DNA of 64,000 nt from Chlamydomonas sphaeroides (Eukaryota; Chlorophyta; Chlorophyceae; Chlamydomonadales; Chlamydomonadaceae). Location: the NCBI GenBank assembly GCA_001662425.1, contig BDDC01000041.1:1458-65457 (forward strand). Reading direction: 5' to 3'. The translations under genes were made by a program, and so were the position numbers. The stretch's first letter is position 1. Each line of letters begins with the position of its first letter. This document shows, piece after piece, positions 23,950 to 34,393 of this stretch. A model generated the notes under the pieces. It saw only the letters and a program-made list of their open reading frames with translations, ran no database searches and was not told where the DNA came from.

Positions 23950-24557
23950 CTTCAAGACGCGCGGCCCGTAAGCGGCGTCAAAGATGAAACTCAAGTCGAA
24001 ACGAGGCGAAATAAGTCTTTTGTGAGGCACGCAGGGCCTCTTTTGTAATTTTTTTGGCCGGTTGCCCGGGTTTTTTGTTTTTGGGAGAGAGGCTGGGCCC
24101 TCTTCTCAGCAAGACACCATGAGGGACCTGCCACGGTGTGGGGAAATTGGCTGGGCCAGAAGGAACGAATCAGGGCTCCGGCGTTCGGCTTGGGCCCGGG
24201 TGAGAAGAAGCTCCAGGGTGGACAGGTGGACCTCGCAGAACAGGGGCACCCGCAAAACGCTGTTCAATACATGCGAAGGCATACACTGCTTGCACACCTT
24301 GCAGTCAGCTGGCCCTGCAGTCCTCGGTTCTTCACTACAAGACAACGCATTGCTCGAGCCCTGTTTACCAGTTGCCCTACCGTACTTATCGCCCTATAAC
24401 ACAGCTGACTAGTCCGTTGCAAAATTAGACAGGTTCGGGCGGCCCTCAGCGTCCGTGCCAAGGTGGCGGCATGAGGCTGCGGCCCTGCCGCGTGCCGCCC
24501 CGGGCCTCGGACGCCGCTGTACTCTCTAGCCGGGCGCGCCGCGCAGCCGACCATGAC
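23950..24557. repeat. dispersed repeat, copy A (overlaps PABP 5' leader and promoter)
   Basis: Collinear with copy B at 26414-26897. Shared blocks are TTCAAG..GCGCGGCCC..AGCGGCGT (23951), GGGAGAGAGGCTGGG with CTCTTCTCAGCAAGA (24083), CAGCTGGCCCTGCA.TCCTC (about 24306), and GGC.GCATGAGGCTG.GGCC.TGCCGCGTGCC (about 24465), ending near TAGCCGGGCG. Copy A is longer because of insertions. It begins seven bases from the PABP start codon. Confidence 0.7.
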
Positions 24558-26413
24558 ATCAGCTGTGAGCAAGTGGTGCAGCCGGTCCTCCTGCCGAACG
24601 GCGAGGAAAGGGGCGGCGGGCGGCCTGGCGCCGCCGCGCGGTGGCCTGTTGCAGCGCCGCTGCGCTGTTCTAGCTGGGCGTGACTTGGAGCCGACATTGA
24701 GCCGGTTCTGGCTAAGCATTTCATTGGTCAGACTTCAGCCGACGTGGCCAGGTTACGACGGGGAGGAAGCGGCGGCGCCGCGGCGCCGCCGCGCCGCCGC
24801 GTGCCGGCGTGGGCGTCCGCCATCAGCATATTAATGAAGCGGCTTGCCGCTTGTCCCGAGACCTACGCGCATCGCCGGCAAAGGTCTGGCAGGCTGCGCG
24901 CTGCCAGTTGCAGGCGGTGCGTCAGGATTGCGGCGGCGTGGTAGAAGAACCGGCAAACTGCCGTTGCGCGGCCCCACGGGCAGGCAGCCAGTGAGCCGCA
25001 CGCGGTTGCGACTGCTGCCGGCTGCTTCTCGGCTCGCGTCCGGGTGCGCCGACAGGGGAGACCTGTGCACCCAATCGCGGCCTGGGAACCAAGTGCTATG
25101 CTGCGCGGATTGCGGCAGGGATGGCACCGCCGCGACGTCCCTGCGACTCATCTCCTGCCTGTACCCAGCCGAACTGCACACCTGCCGTTCGTGCCCACTT
25201 CCACCTGCCTCGTGCTGCCTGGCTGGCTATCAAGCGGGGCACGCGTGCCATGGAGTCGATCGGGGCCGCGGGGCCGATCGGGGCTCTATTGCCCCGGGTC
25301 CTCGCACCGGCGCAGGGCTTGGCGACTCGGGACAAAGAACTCCAGTGCGTCGACACGCGGTGCTCTGCTCAGACGGGTGGTTGTCACTGCCACCACCAGG
25401 GATGGCGTGTGTGTGAGCACAAACCTCGATGTTTCGGAATCTGGTCGACGAAGGGCTCCGCTGTGCCGGGGGCTCGCGGCCGCTCCTGGCTGAACAGCCA
25501 TGGCCACGTGCCACCAACCCACTGACAAGGTCGGCAAGGGCACGGTGGCGGCCATGACGTCGCGCTTGCCCATCTGGAAGGACGTCAGCGCTGCCCGGCT
25601 GCCCATACCGCCTGCGGCCCGCCTCGTCCCTGGCAGCCCAGCCCCCGGCTCGGGATGTCCTACATGCGAGTGAGGCCCGGCAGGCCGCGGCATTGCCCCA
25701 TGGGGCCTGTGCGACGCGCGGGGCAGCCTGCGTCCGCCCGGCTGCCGCTTCTACCTCACATCCAGCTTTGCCGTCCTTTCGCGGGATCCGATGAGAGGAA
25801 AGCGAGCTGCCTCACCTTCCCAGCCTCACGAGCAACCACCACGCATGGCTTTCGCCCGCTTCTCCGCCCCAACTGACAGGCCGGCTTCCTCCAGCAGATA
25901 GTGTCGACCACGAGACCATGCCGCAAGGTATGGGGACCAGGAGGAGAGCATTACCGGATGAGGACGTCATATTCTGCAAGCGATTTTGCCGAACGGGGCC
26001 TCCATGTGGCTTGTGCGGATGACAGACGTGGCAGGCAGCGGGCAGCTGCACACATCGCGGCCAAGCAGGCCTGACCCCAGCCCCTGCGGCGGGCCCTCTG
26101 CCGGAGAGGAGGCTTTGCACTCGTGTGAATGCTTCTATCTGACTCGCTCGCTAGCGCGCCCCGCGCAGTGCTGCGTGGGGAGCCGCTGGCGAGTGCCCTT
26201 GCTGCCTCGGCTATCCCCGCGCTTTCGTTTCGCCACGTGCTTGGCGTCCGCGCGAGTTCCACTGTGCTCCTTCCCGCTCTGTAGGCCTTCTCGGAGTCGC
26301 CCCGGTACCCCAGGACGCTCGAGGGCCGCTTCGTCAGCAGTCTTCTCGGGAAGGCGAACGATGGATGGTATCTCGCGTCACATCTTAGGGAAGGGGCTGC
26401 GGCTCTGGTCCAG

Positions 26414-26897
26414 TTTCAAGGGCGCGGCCCATGAGCGGCGTTAGAGAGAGGCTGAGGCCTCTTGTGGGTGCTCTGGGAGAGAGGCTGGGGCCTCTTCTCA
26501 GCAAGATACTAAGAGGGACTGCCACGCTGTGGGGAGTTAAGCAGGGCTTGGAGGAACGAGCCCAGCTTGAGGCCCGGTGCCGGGGGCTACTCAGCACACA
26601 CGCAGGCGCACAGCTGTACACCTCGTGGTCGGCTGGCCCTGCACTCCTCTGTTCTGCACTTCCAGGGCTCCAGACGCATGGCTTCTGTTCTGCTTGCCAG
26701 TTACATTACCGGGGCTCCTGTACTCTGCATCAACCAACCCAGTATGTAAACAAGCTGGTGCAAGCCAAGCGGCCCCCAGCGCGCGCCATGGTGGTAGCAT
26801 GAGGCTGTGGCCGTGCCGCGTGCCGGCCTCGGCCTGTAGACCGCTGCTGTGCATCTCAAGCCGGGCTTTCCTAGCCGGGCGTGTCGACCACGATGCC
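26414..26897. repeat. dispersed repeat, copy B
   Basis: Second copy of the element at 23950-24557, in the same orientation and about 2.4 kb away. It carries an internal small duplication of GAGAGAGGCTG.GGCCTCTT (about 26444 and 26476). No PABP coding sequence is attached to it. Terminal inverted repeats or target-site duplications were not evident. Confidence 0.7.
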
Positions 26898-27628
26898 GGC
26901 CAGGCGAGGTCCTGCGGGGAGGGGGTTGCGACGGCGTGACGCCGCCGCGTGCTAGCTGGGGGCTTGGCCAGCAGTGCGCTGCCCGGCTGCCGTGACCAGG
27001 CCTGGAGGCAAGGGCCAGCAGAGGAGAACCAGTGGGAAGCAGAACCCTTCGGTGGAGTCACCGAGGGATGCGCGTACGTGGTGCGCTTGGCTGCGTGTGC
27101 CGTGTATTGGAAGCGACTTTCCCTTGCAGCTGGGTGTCCCTTCGGCGTTCTGTGAGTTGCCGGACGCGCTTCGCAGCGTCGGAGTAGGGGGGGAGCCTGA
27201 CTCCCTCCTCTGCGAATCACTGCTGGTGCATCATGACATTCCCCCCCCCCAACCGCAGGCCCCCGCTACAACGTACCACGGCGCGATGCGGCGCCTGGAC
27301 CATTGGGGCGTCTCAGCTCACACCGGACTGCGAAAGGTCGGACAGTGCATTGCGGAGGATAGGTCATTCGGGCTGCCTGGCTTCTCACACCCCCGATTTG
27401 TGTTATCCCAACAGGTGAGGCTAGCCTAACAGCGCTGTCGTCGGCTCTGCTACTAGCGCATTGTGTGCAGAGTCTCACAGGCCCCTGACCCTGCAGCCGC
27501 CTCCACCCTTGTGCGCATCTCCTCACAGTCGGTTTAACTGTGCTTCCCCCGCTGAGTCAAGAAAGAGGATCCCCGCATAATTCCAGACACAGCAGACGCA
27601 GTTGGCCCATCAGGGGGCGCAGGGTTGC

Positions 27629-27633
27629 TTACA
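27629..27633 (-). terminator. candidate polyadenylation signal TGTAA for RPS2
   Basis: TTACA on the plus strand (TGTAA in the transcript) lies about 170 bases past the RPS2 stop, a typical spacing for a short-UTR ribosomal protein gene in green algae. Confidence 0.45.
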
Positions 27634-27803
27634 GAGCAGCAGCGCAGTTGCAGGGAGTGTTCTGCCCCTCATCGGGCGCTCAAGGCGCCGCCACCACCGC
27701 CGCCCGCCCCTCCACAGCCACAGTTACGCGCCCCTACAAAGGCTGCTCTTGCGCGCAAACACACGCAATCTCAGTCTATCAGCTTGCGCGGCTAGGCGGT
27801 CGC

Positions 27804-29673
27804 TCAGTAGGAGTACTCCTCGGCCTTGGGCGCGCTCAGGGTGGGCTTGGCCAGGAAGTCGGTGAACTCCTGGAACGGCGCCTTGGTGTACTTGCTCTCG
27901 CGCCACAGCTCGGGCGTCAGGAAGCCGTACGTCTTCGACAGCGCGATGAAGGTGGCGCGCACGAAGTTGCCCAGGGTCTTGGTGCTGCCGCGCGAGCACG
28001 TGTAGCAGTCCTCAATGCCGGCCATCTGCAGCACCTTCTTGGGCGTGCGTGCGGCGACGATACCGGCACCACGGGGGGCGGGGGTGAGGCGGATGGTGAC
28101 CGAGCCGCACTTGCCCGTGACCTTGGTGGGCACGGTGTGGACCTTGCCGATCTTGTTACCCCAGTAACCGCGGCGCACGGGCACGACCGACATCTTGGCC
28201 TGGATGATGGCACCGCGGATGGCGGTGGCAACCTGGTGATGGAGGGGAGCAGGAGGGTGGGGTGTGAGGACGGAGTCAGAGGCGGAAAGCGGGGCTGCAT
28301 GTCTAGCGCGGGCGGCTGGCGCGTGCAAGGCCCCGGGAGCTGCGGCTGGAGCGCTGTGTCAGCTGCGGGATTGGGGGTATCTTTGGTGTCGTCGGCGATA
28401 TGCGGCTGGCGCTGACTAGACGTTGCAAGGTGCGCAGCAGGGTGTGTGGCGCGCGCTGTGAGCAAGCAGCCGCATAATGCGGGGTGGCCGCCAACCTCGC
28501 TGCAGCGTGGTCAAACAGCATTGAGCAGGAGTCGCTTGCGCCTGTGCTGTAGCTGTAAGATCGCGGCGGGCCTGTGCAGCCGTCCGCGCCAGCTGAGGCT
28601 GCCAACCCGCGGGTCTGCAGCTCATACGCCAGGTGCACCCGGGCGAGGGATGACAGCACCAGCGGCCTGCGCCAGGTTCCATTTGCCCGCAGTGCCGCCG
28701 TGGGCTAGCAGCCAACGGAGCCTGCCGCCAGCTCCGCTCCGCGAGGCCGCTGCAGAGCCATTCCAAGAAGACAGCTGTGCACGGACCGCCAGCTGCTCCA
28801 CGCCGTAGCGCTGCTGCATCCGGAGCTGACGCCCATGCCCGATTGCTGCACGAAAGTAGGACGAGGCTTCGCCAGTCAAGCTGCGCTGGTGGCGCCAGCC
28901 CTGGTTATGCTGGCTTTGCTCTTCTGGCTGCGGCTGCACGGGCACGCCAGGGCTGCTCGCCGAGGGCCGGACGCACCTCCTTGGCGCACTTGACGCCCAG
29001 GCCGATGTGGCCGTTGTGGTCGCCGACGACGACGAAGGCCTGAAGCAGGGAGTAAAACGTGTCGCTGTTACGGCGGGAGTAACACTCCAGGTGGCTGGAC
29101 CGCCGCTCTCCTGGCCAGCAGCCGACCCCCACCCCGCGGGACGGCCCCGCGTCCCCCGCCCCCACCTTGAAGCGGGTGCGCTGGCCGGCGCGGGTCTGCT
29201 TCTGGACGGGCATAATCTTCATGACCTCGTCCTTCAGCGCGGAGCCCAGGAAGAACTCCACAATCTGGTACTCCTTGACGGGCATGGAGAACAGGTAGAT
29301 CTGCTCCAGCGACTTGATCTTGCCCTGCGTGGCGAAAACAGGCCCAAACCATCAGGCTACATTTCAAGGGCCGCGTGCCTGGCTGGGAGCGGCAGTGGCC
29401 CCAGCAAGACACAAGGCGACGATGCGGCGGCGGCTTCATGGCGCACGCGAAACACGCCGAGGCCAGCGACACCGTTCGCGCAGCTGCAAACTTCGGATAG
29501 CATAACGCACTGACCTGCTGAACAAGGCGGCCCAGCTTGGTGCAGGGCACCCACTTCTCCTCGTCCTCCTTCTTGCCGCGAGCGCGGCGGGCACCGCGGC
29601 CACGGCCGCGGTCGCCGCGGCCACCGAAGCCACGGCCAAAGGCACCACGCTCACCACCACCGCGCTCAGCCAT
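27804..29673 (-). CDS. RPS2: 40S ribosomal protein S2 (uS5)
   Basis: Exons 29673-29515, 29324-29166, 29039-28977 and 28232-27804 give 269 residues, the normal size for eukaryotic uS5. The N-terminus is the RG-rich tail characteristic of eukaryotic RPS2 (GRGFGGRGDRGRGRGARR), normally arginine-methylated. It is followed by WVPCTKLGRLV, the S5 N-terminal domain (LEQIYLFSMPVKEYQIVEFF, QTRAGQRTRFKAFVVVGDHN, GHIGLGVKCAKE) and the S5 C-terminal domain (GYWGNKIGKVHTVPTKVTGK, CGSVTIRLTPAPRGAGIVAA). It is a core component of the small subunit near the mRNA entry and decoding region. The ATG at 29673 was preferred to one 9 bases upstream because MAERGG fits the family start. The intron between exons 3 and 4 is the longest (744 bases). 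Confidence 0.98.
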
Positions 29674-30145
29674 TTTCTGCAAAAGAGCGGCGCTCGCTGT
29701 GATTGGCTGCGCAAAAAGACTCGGACGCTAGCTAAGAGTGCAGTACACACCTTAGATGTGTGCGGTGTCGCTAAAGCGAAAGAGAGAAGGAGAGTGCCCG
29801 CTCCCGCGACTAGTGCGCCGACCGGCGCAATCGCGTGCCTAGGCCGGTCGTCCACCCCCGGCCACCATTGAAGCGGCTTTGGGTAGACAATCAGTATGTC
29901 TATCGTTATCAAGTCTTACACGGCGGTTACCCCCCACCTGCACCGCGTCGCCCCGAGGCACAAAGCCTCACTGCCATGTCCGCACCCTGTACGCCGTCCT
30001 ACCCCTAACCCGGTCACACATGTGCACAGCGCGTCGACGCATCTTTCACGTCTTGCCACGCGCGCACCGTCCCTCCCGAATGCACGAAAGACCTGCCTAA
30101 GGATATGTACATGCGGCATCCCCGCTCGGCGGCCCTCGCGCCCGG
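29674..30145. other. intergenic region between RPS2 and IFT22
   Basis: It holds the RPS2 promoter and leader (right after 29673) and the 3' UTR of IFT22, both genes being on the minus strand. Nothing else was recognised. Confidence 0.5.
29916..29920 (-). terminator. candidate polyadenylation signal TGTAA for IFT22
   Basis: TTACA on the plus strand (TGTAA in the transcript) lies about 225 bases past the IFT22 stop. Confidence 0.4.
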
Positions 30146-31567
30146 CTAGGACTCCTCCTGCGCCATGTAGGAGCTCTCCAGCGCCTCCTTCTTGCTCTGC
30201 AGACACCCCTGGAATAGGACGTCCAGGTGCTGGTACGCCTCCTGCACAGGTTTAGGAGTGGGCACCAGTGGGCTCCAAGCCGTCAGCGGAGGAGACGGCA
30301 CCGACGGCACAAACGTGCAGCATGCCAACAGCAGCTGGCGCTGTGGACAGGCCAATCACAGCAGACATTGCTGAAATCACGTGGCATTCCCCATCGTGGG
30401 AAGGTGGGGTCAACGCAGCCTCGCAATACTGCACGTCGGCACCTGTTAGTCGGGTCGCTGCATGCTTCCACTCAAGCGACCCACACATGGCGACCGGGAC
30501 AGCCACCAGCGCCCACGGCGTGCGCACCTGCACCCCCGGCGGCGGGTTGGCAGGGTTGATGGCCACGTAGGACTGCGCCAGCTTCTTCAGCCCGCCTTGC
30601 AACCCTGCGAACGTGGGACCAGGCCAGGCGCCAGGCCAGGGGAGGGATGTCAGCGCTCGATACCAGCCGCTTCTATAGCCCCCAATGCGCATGCGGAGGC
30701 CAGCGCCATTGGTCGAGCGTGTCGCTGCGAGCTGCAGAGTCCCCGCAGCAGCATATGGCTGCGTGCGGCGTGCTGGCTGCCCGTGGAACTGCAATACTGC
30801 GGGTCAACGCGGGGCGTACGCGTACCCTGCCAGCCGCCCAGGCCGCCGCCCTCTTTTTGCACTTGGATGGCCATGACCATGCACTGCCGCGTGTACAGGT
30901 TGTTGGGCTCCGCGTAGTTGCGGTAGAAGGTCTCCAGCTCGCGCTCGTGCTCTGGCTTGCTCGGGTCCAGCACCATGAGCAGCCCGTCCAGCTCCTATGC
31001 AACCAACGGCACAGGAATGGTATTATAGTGATGCCCGGGAGGAAGGTGAAGGGCAGGCACTTGGGCGCGTCAACAGGGGCCCAGGAAAGCCACGCGCCCG
31101 CGCCGTGCCTCCGTGCGGCAACGCTGGTCGGAGCCCATGCCCCAGGTGGTGGGCGGCTCTCCGTCCCATTGCAGGATGTTATCTTGCCGGATAGCGGGCG
31201 GCGCGGTGCCAACGCACAGGAACGCACCTTGGCGAGTACAGGCCAGTACGCTTGGTACTGGGGGCTGCCGGAGCAGTCCCAGAACTGCACTTTGACGCGG
31301 TCCATGCCCACGACCCGGCTAATCTCTTGTATCCTGTCATAGCGACACAAGGGGCTGTCAGAGGGTAGCTCCGCCCTTCGCAAACATGCGGCACGAATGT
31401 GACCGCGGGCTTCGGTGCCGCTACCGTTGACTTGCTGACCTGACTGCAGCGGTCGGCTGGTAAGCCATCTCTCCTAGCATGATGGGCTGCTCCGCGAGAG
31501 CTCGGCATATCAAAGTCTTGCCCGTCCGCGGGGGTCCCACGACGGCTATTTTCATTGTGGTCTCCAT
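30146..31567 (-). CDS. IFT22: intraflagellar transport protein 22 (RABL5-like small GTPase)
   Basis: Exons 31567-31440, 31333-31228, 30994-30826, 30604-30528 and 30241-30146 give 191 residues, close to RABL5 (about 185). The P-loop is GPPRTGKT (about residues 11-18), preceded by MKIAVV. The switch II region reads VQFWDCSGSPQYQAYWPVL, matching the WDC-G-x-x-x-F/Y-x-x-x-WP pattern peculiar to RABL5. The next strand is LDGLLMVLDPSKPEHERELE. As in other IFT22 proteins there is no NKxD guanine-specificity motif (MVMAIQVQ instead). In known systems IFT22 is a small GTPase-like subunit of the IFT-B train that controls train amounts in cilia. Either of two nearby Met codons (METTM) could be the start; the first is used. 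The gene is head to head with TIC20. Confidence 0.93.
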
Positions 31568-31761
31568 TTTTGCGTGCTCGTTAGCTCGTTGGTGCAGGCT
31601 CGACGCGGGTTGCGACAAGTTTGTTTTCCCCAAAGGACCCTGCATGGGGCAATTATCGCAGAGTACGGACCTTTCTTCCGTGCTGCCTGCACAACGCGCC
31701 TTGGATAGCACCACTTCTTTAGGATCTACTGCCGCGCGCGTTGAGACACAAACCAGCAGCC
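31568..31761. promoter_or_regulatory. 194-bp bidirectional promoter, IFT22 / TIC20
   Basis: Only 194 bases separate the two start codons, so both leaders and promoters must be packed here. It contains stretches of T and C (for example TTTGTTTTCCCC, about 31620) unlike the GC-rich coding DNA. No RFX-type X-box was evident. Confidence 0.55.
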
Positions 31762-33387
31762 ATGCAGGCTGTGCGCAATGCATCCGGTCTGCGGCGGAGC
31801 ACCCTCGGCGGCCTCCGCCAAGCATGCACAGCCGTGTGCCCCCGACTGGCTCGCCGGCCAGCTCGCCATAGCGCAGTAGCCGTCAACGCCCGATTCTCGG
31901 CAGCCGGCGGAGGCTACAGCAGCACGCCGGGTATCGTCGACCGCTGCCTCGCGGCGCTGCCCTACCTGCTGCCATACTTCGACGCCGTGGCCTACGGCCG
32001 CTACCTCTTTTACATGTGTGTCAGGGAGGCGTGCCGAGGCGAGGGGGCACCGCCAAGAGCGGGGCATCCAGGACGGCGGGCAGCGGCACCGCGCTGCGCT
32101 CCGCCTGAGGCTGCAGCTGCAGCTGCTGGCTGCGCATGACGCCAGTGCAGCGCTGATACAGCGTGGTCTCGGATGGAAGCCCGTCGGTTGCAGCGCACGA
32201 TACCGCTGGGGGCTGCAGGGCGCAGTCTAACCCCTGGCTCCTCGTGTGGATGCCGCGCCCTGGGAACTGTCTGCGTCGGCTAGGGCAACCCGACATAGTC
32301 GCCGCGGGCAGGGACGCGCGGTGCTGCCACCTCGCCCGCGCCCTGCGTCCCAACACATGCCCGAACCTGCACCGGGATCTGGACCCGTGTCCTTGAAGCC
32401 CTGCACCAGCTCCAAGACCCACGGCAGCGGCCCCGTAGCGCAGCGCCTCCGCAACGCCCTGCGCCGTCCCTTCCCAAACCTCCCTCCCCGCAGTCCCTCC
32501 CCAGCTGTTCCTTTCCCCCTTACCTTTATGTTCATCGCTCTCCTCCCTCCCGCTCTCATGCGCCTGCTTGTCAGAACCTCGATCCAACGAGCTCGCCACA
32601 CCCAGCATCGCACGCCGCCCGTGTTACCCCCAGGTACCCCTGGGCCAAGGCCGTGGTGACGCCCTTCCTGCCCATCATGGGCCTCTACCACTCGCTGCCC
32701 ATGGGCTCCTTCATTGTCTTCTTCGGACTCTACCTGGGTGTGGTCAACAACCCTTCGGTCAACCGCTTCGTGCGCTTCAACGCAGTGCAGGCAGGGCCGG
32801 GCCGGGCGTGGGAGTGGGGATGGGGCCGGGGGTATCGGCTTAGTGAGCTCCAATGCGGTGTGGGGAAGCCTGGAGCCCCCTGGCATGCGGCCGGAGCTGA
32901 GGCGACAGGGGTCGCCCTACGCGTGTGCGGCGGGCTCGTGCAGAAAGCGCCTCACATCCAGGCGTCGCAACGGTCATCTATACCGTCCGCCTAACACCGG
33001 GTTGCACGCCCGCAGTCGCAACAATGAGGCGCCTACTCCTCAGAGCTTCTGTTCAGCGCCTCCCCCGCCCTTGCCGCTGGCTCCGCCACCTATGCACCCG
33101 ACGTGTTGCGCCCCAAGCTGCCCTCGCCCCAGCTCCTTCCCTTGCCCCTTCTCGCCCCGCCGCTCCAGGCCATCCTGCTGGACATCCTGCTGGTGCTGCC
33201 GCGGCTGCTGGAGACGGTGCTCACGCCGCCCACCTCGGGCTGGGGCGCGCAAGTATACATGCACAGCCAGTCGTTCATCTGGATCTTCGTGGCCATGTGG
33301 GTCGTGTTCGGCGTGGTCTGCAGCCTGCTGGGCCAGAAGGCCATCATCCCCTTCGTGTCTGAGGCCGCCGAGCAGCAGATCCGGTAG
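31762..33387 (+). CDS. TIC20: TIC20-family chloroplast protein import channel subunit
   Basis: Exons 31762-32015, 32634-32790 and 33169-33387 give 209 residues. The first 45 residues are Arg/Ala/Ser-rich without acidic residues, as expected for a chloroplast transit peptide. Then come the TIC20 core: CLAALPYLLPYFDAVAYGRY, YPWAKAVVTPFLPIMGLYHS, GSFIVFFGLYLGVV-NNPSVNRFVRFNAVQ, AILLDILLVLPRLLETVL and a last segment IWIFVAMWVVFGVVCSLLG, which together make the expected four membrane spans. TIC20 is a subunit of the inner-envelope import translocon. Exon 2 appears to end at CAG followed by GC instead of GT, because the Gln of the FN-x-x-Q-A motif is conserved; a GT donor six bases upstream would delete V-Q in frame. 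Intron 1 is 618 bases. Confidence 0.95.
32016..32633 (+). other. TIC20 intron 1 (618 bases)
   Basis: Bounded by AT|GTGTGTC and CCCCCAG|GTACCCC. Joining the flanks restores the conserved aromatic-YPW segment. No nested gene was seen. Confidence 0.8.
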
Positions 33388-34393
33388 TGCGCAGACGGAG
33401 GTCGAGGAGGAGGAGGCGGAAGAGGAGCGGTGGGTGCGGTGGACTGGGGAAAGGCAGCAGGTGGGGCGTGAGATGGGGTGGAGGGGCTGGGGCGGGTCGC
33501 AGCAGGGGCGCTAGCCGCTGGGGCTGGGGTAGGCATGTGAACAGCCGGATGGCAGGCCAATGCGCCTTCATGACCGTGAGGGGGTGCTGTACGCAGCTGG
33601 AGTGCCGGGGTGAGCACCGCGGTCAGGCTGCGGCGCCCTGGGTGGCGCCAGGTGGGCTACTGGGATGGGGGTGCTGCGTTGCGGGCTGCTTGAATGTGCG
33701 GCCTGGGACGGCCCGGGCTTTCGATGGCGGCGGTTGAGGCGAGACGTTCTCGGTTGCCGTACACGTATTCGGACGTTTTGACGCAGCATGTCCGTGCCGT
33801 GTGGTACACAACCCGCCATCTCCTGAACACTTGCCCTCAGCCGCTGCAGCATATGCCGCCGATCGGGGCAGGTCATATGAGCCCCACGGGACCCATCTCA
33901 GAACTTCGTCAACCCGTGCCGAGTCCAGTTAACCCCAGCCTCCCTGGCCGCCACCCCCCAATGCCCCAAGTCTAACGCAACAGCCAGCAGCATGCTAGGC
34001 GCCCCGCCATGGCACGCGCGCCCGTTCCACGCCGTGCGCTGAGGGCCACGCTCTAGCGCACCGCGCTACTGCCGGCGCGGCCCTGGCCCGCCCGGCCGCC
34101 CAGTTGCGTGCATGCTGCATGCCGGCCCGCAGTCCCGTGACGCCAACCCGAGTGCCTTCTGGTTGTAATTGGAAACTCGAGTGCCGTGTCCAGCGCCCTG
34201 CGAGTGCGCCGCCCGGCCGACCCGGGCCGCTAACCCAACAGCTCCTGCGCAATACCACATCACCCCTGCACGCGCAAGTCTTACCCCAGCCCCGCCCACC
34301 CCATCCTCCGCATCCCGCCAACCGCCCACCGCCCACCGGCTTCGAAAGCCCCCACCACCCCGCTAGTCAACCCCGCACTCGCGGGCCGCGCTC
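33388..34393. other. intergenic region between convergent TIC20 and giant-protein genes
   Basis: About 1 kb of 3' flanking sequence for both genes. No supported gene. A TGTAA at about 34163 (+) is rather far from the TIC20 stop to be its polyadenylation signal. Confidence 0.45.

Larger units (their letters stand above)
23944..27803. other. gene-poor region upstream of PABP and downstream of RPS2
   Basis: I could not support any gene in these 3.9 kb. The open frames found are short and unlike known proteins. The region includes the PABP promoter and 5' leader, two diverged repeat copies (23950-24557 and 26414-26897) and a 10-base C run near 27241. Confidence 0.5.

Noticed and set aside
24844..25693. 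Overlapping open frames of 130-190 codons in the gap between PABP and RPS2
   Set aside because: Open on both strands, Arg/Cys-rich, no recognisable domain and no splice-compatible continuation.
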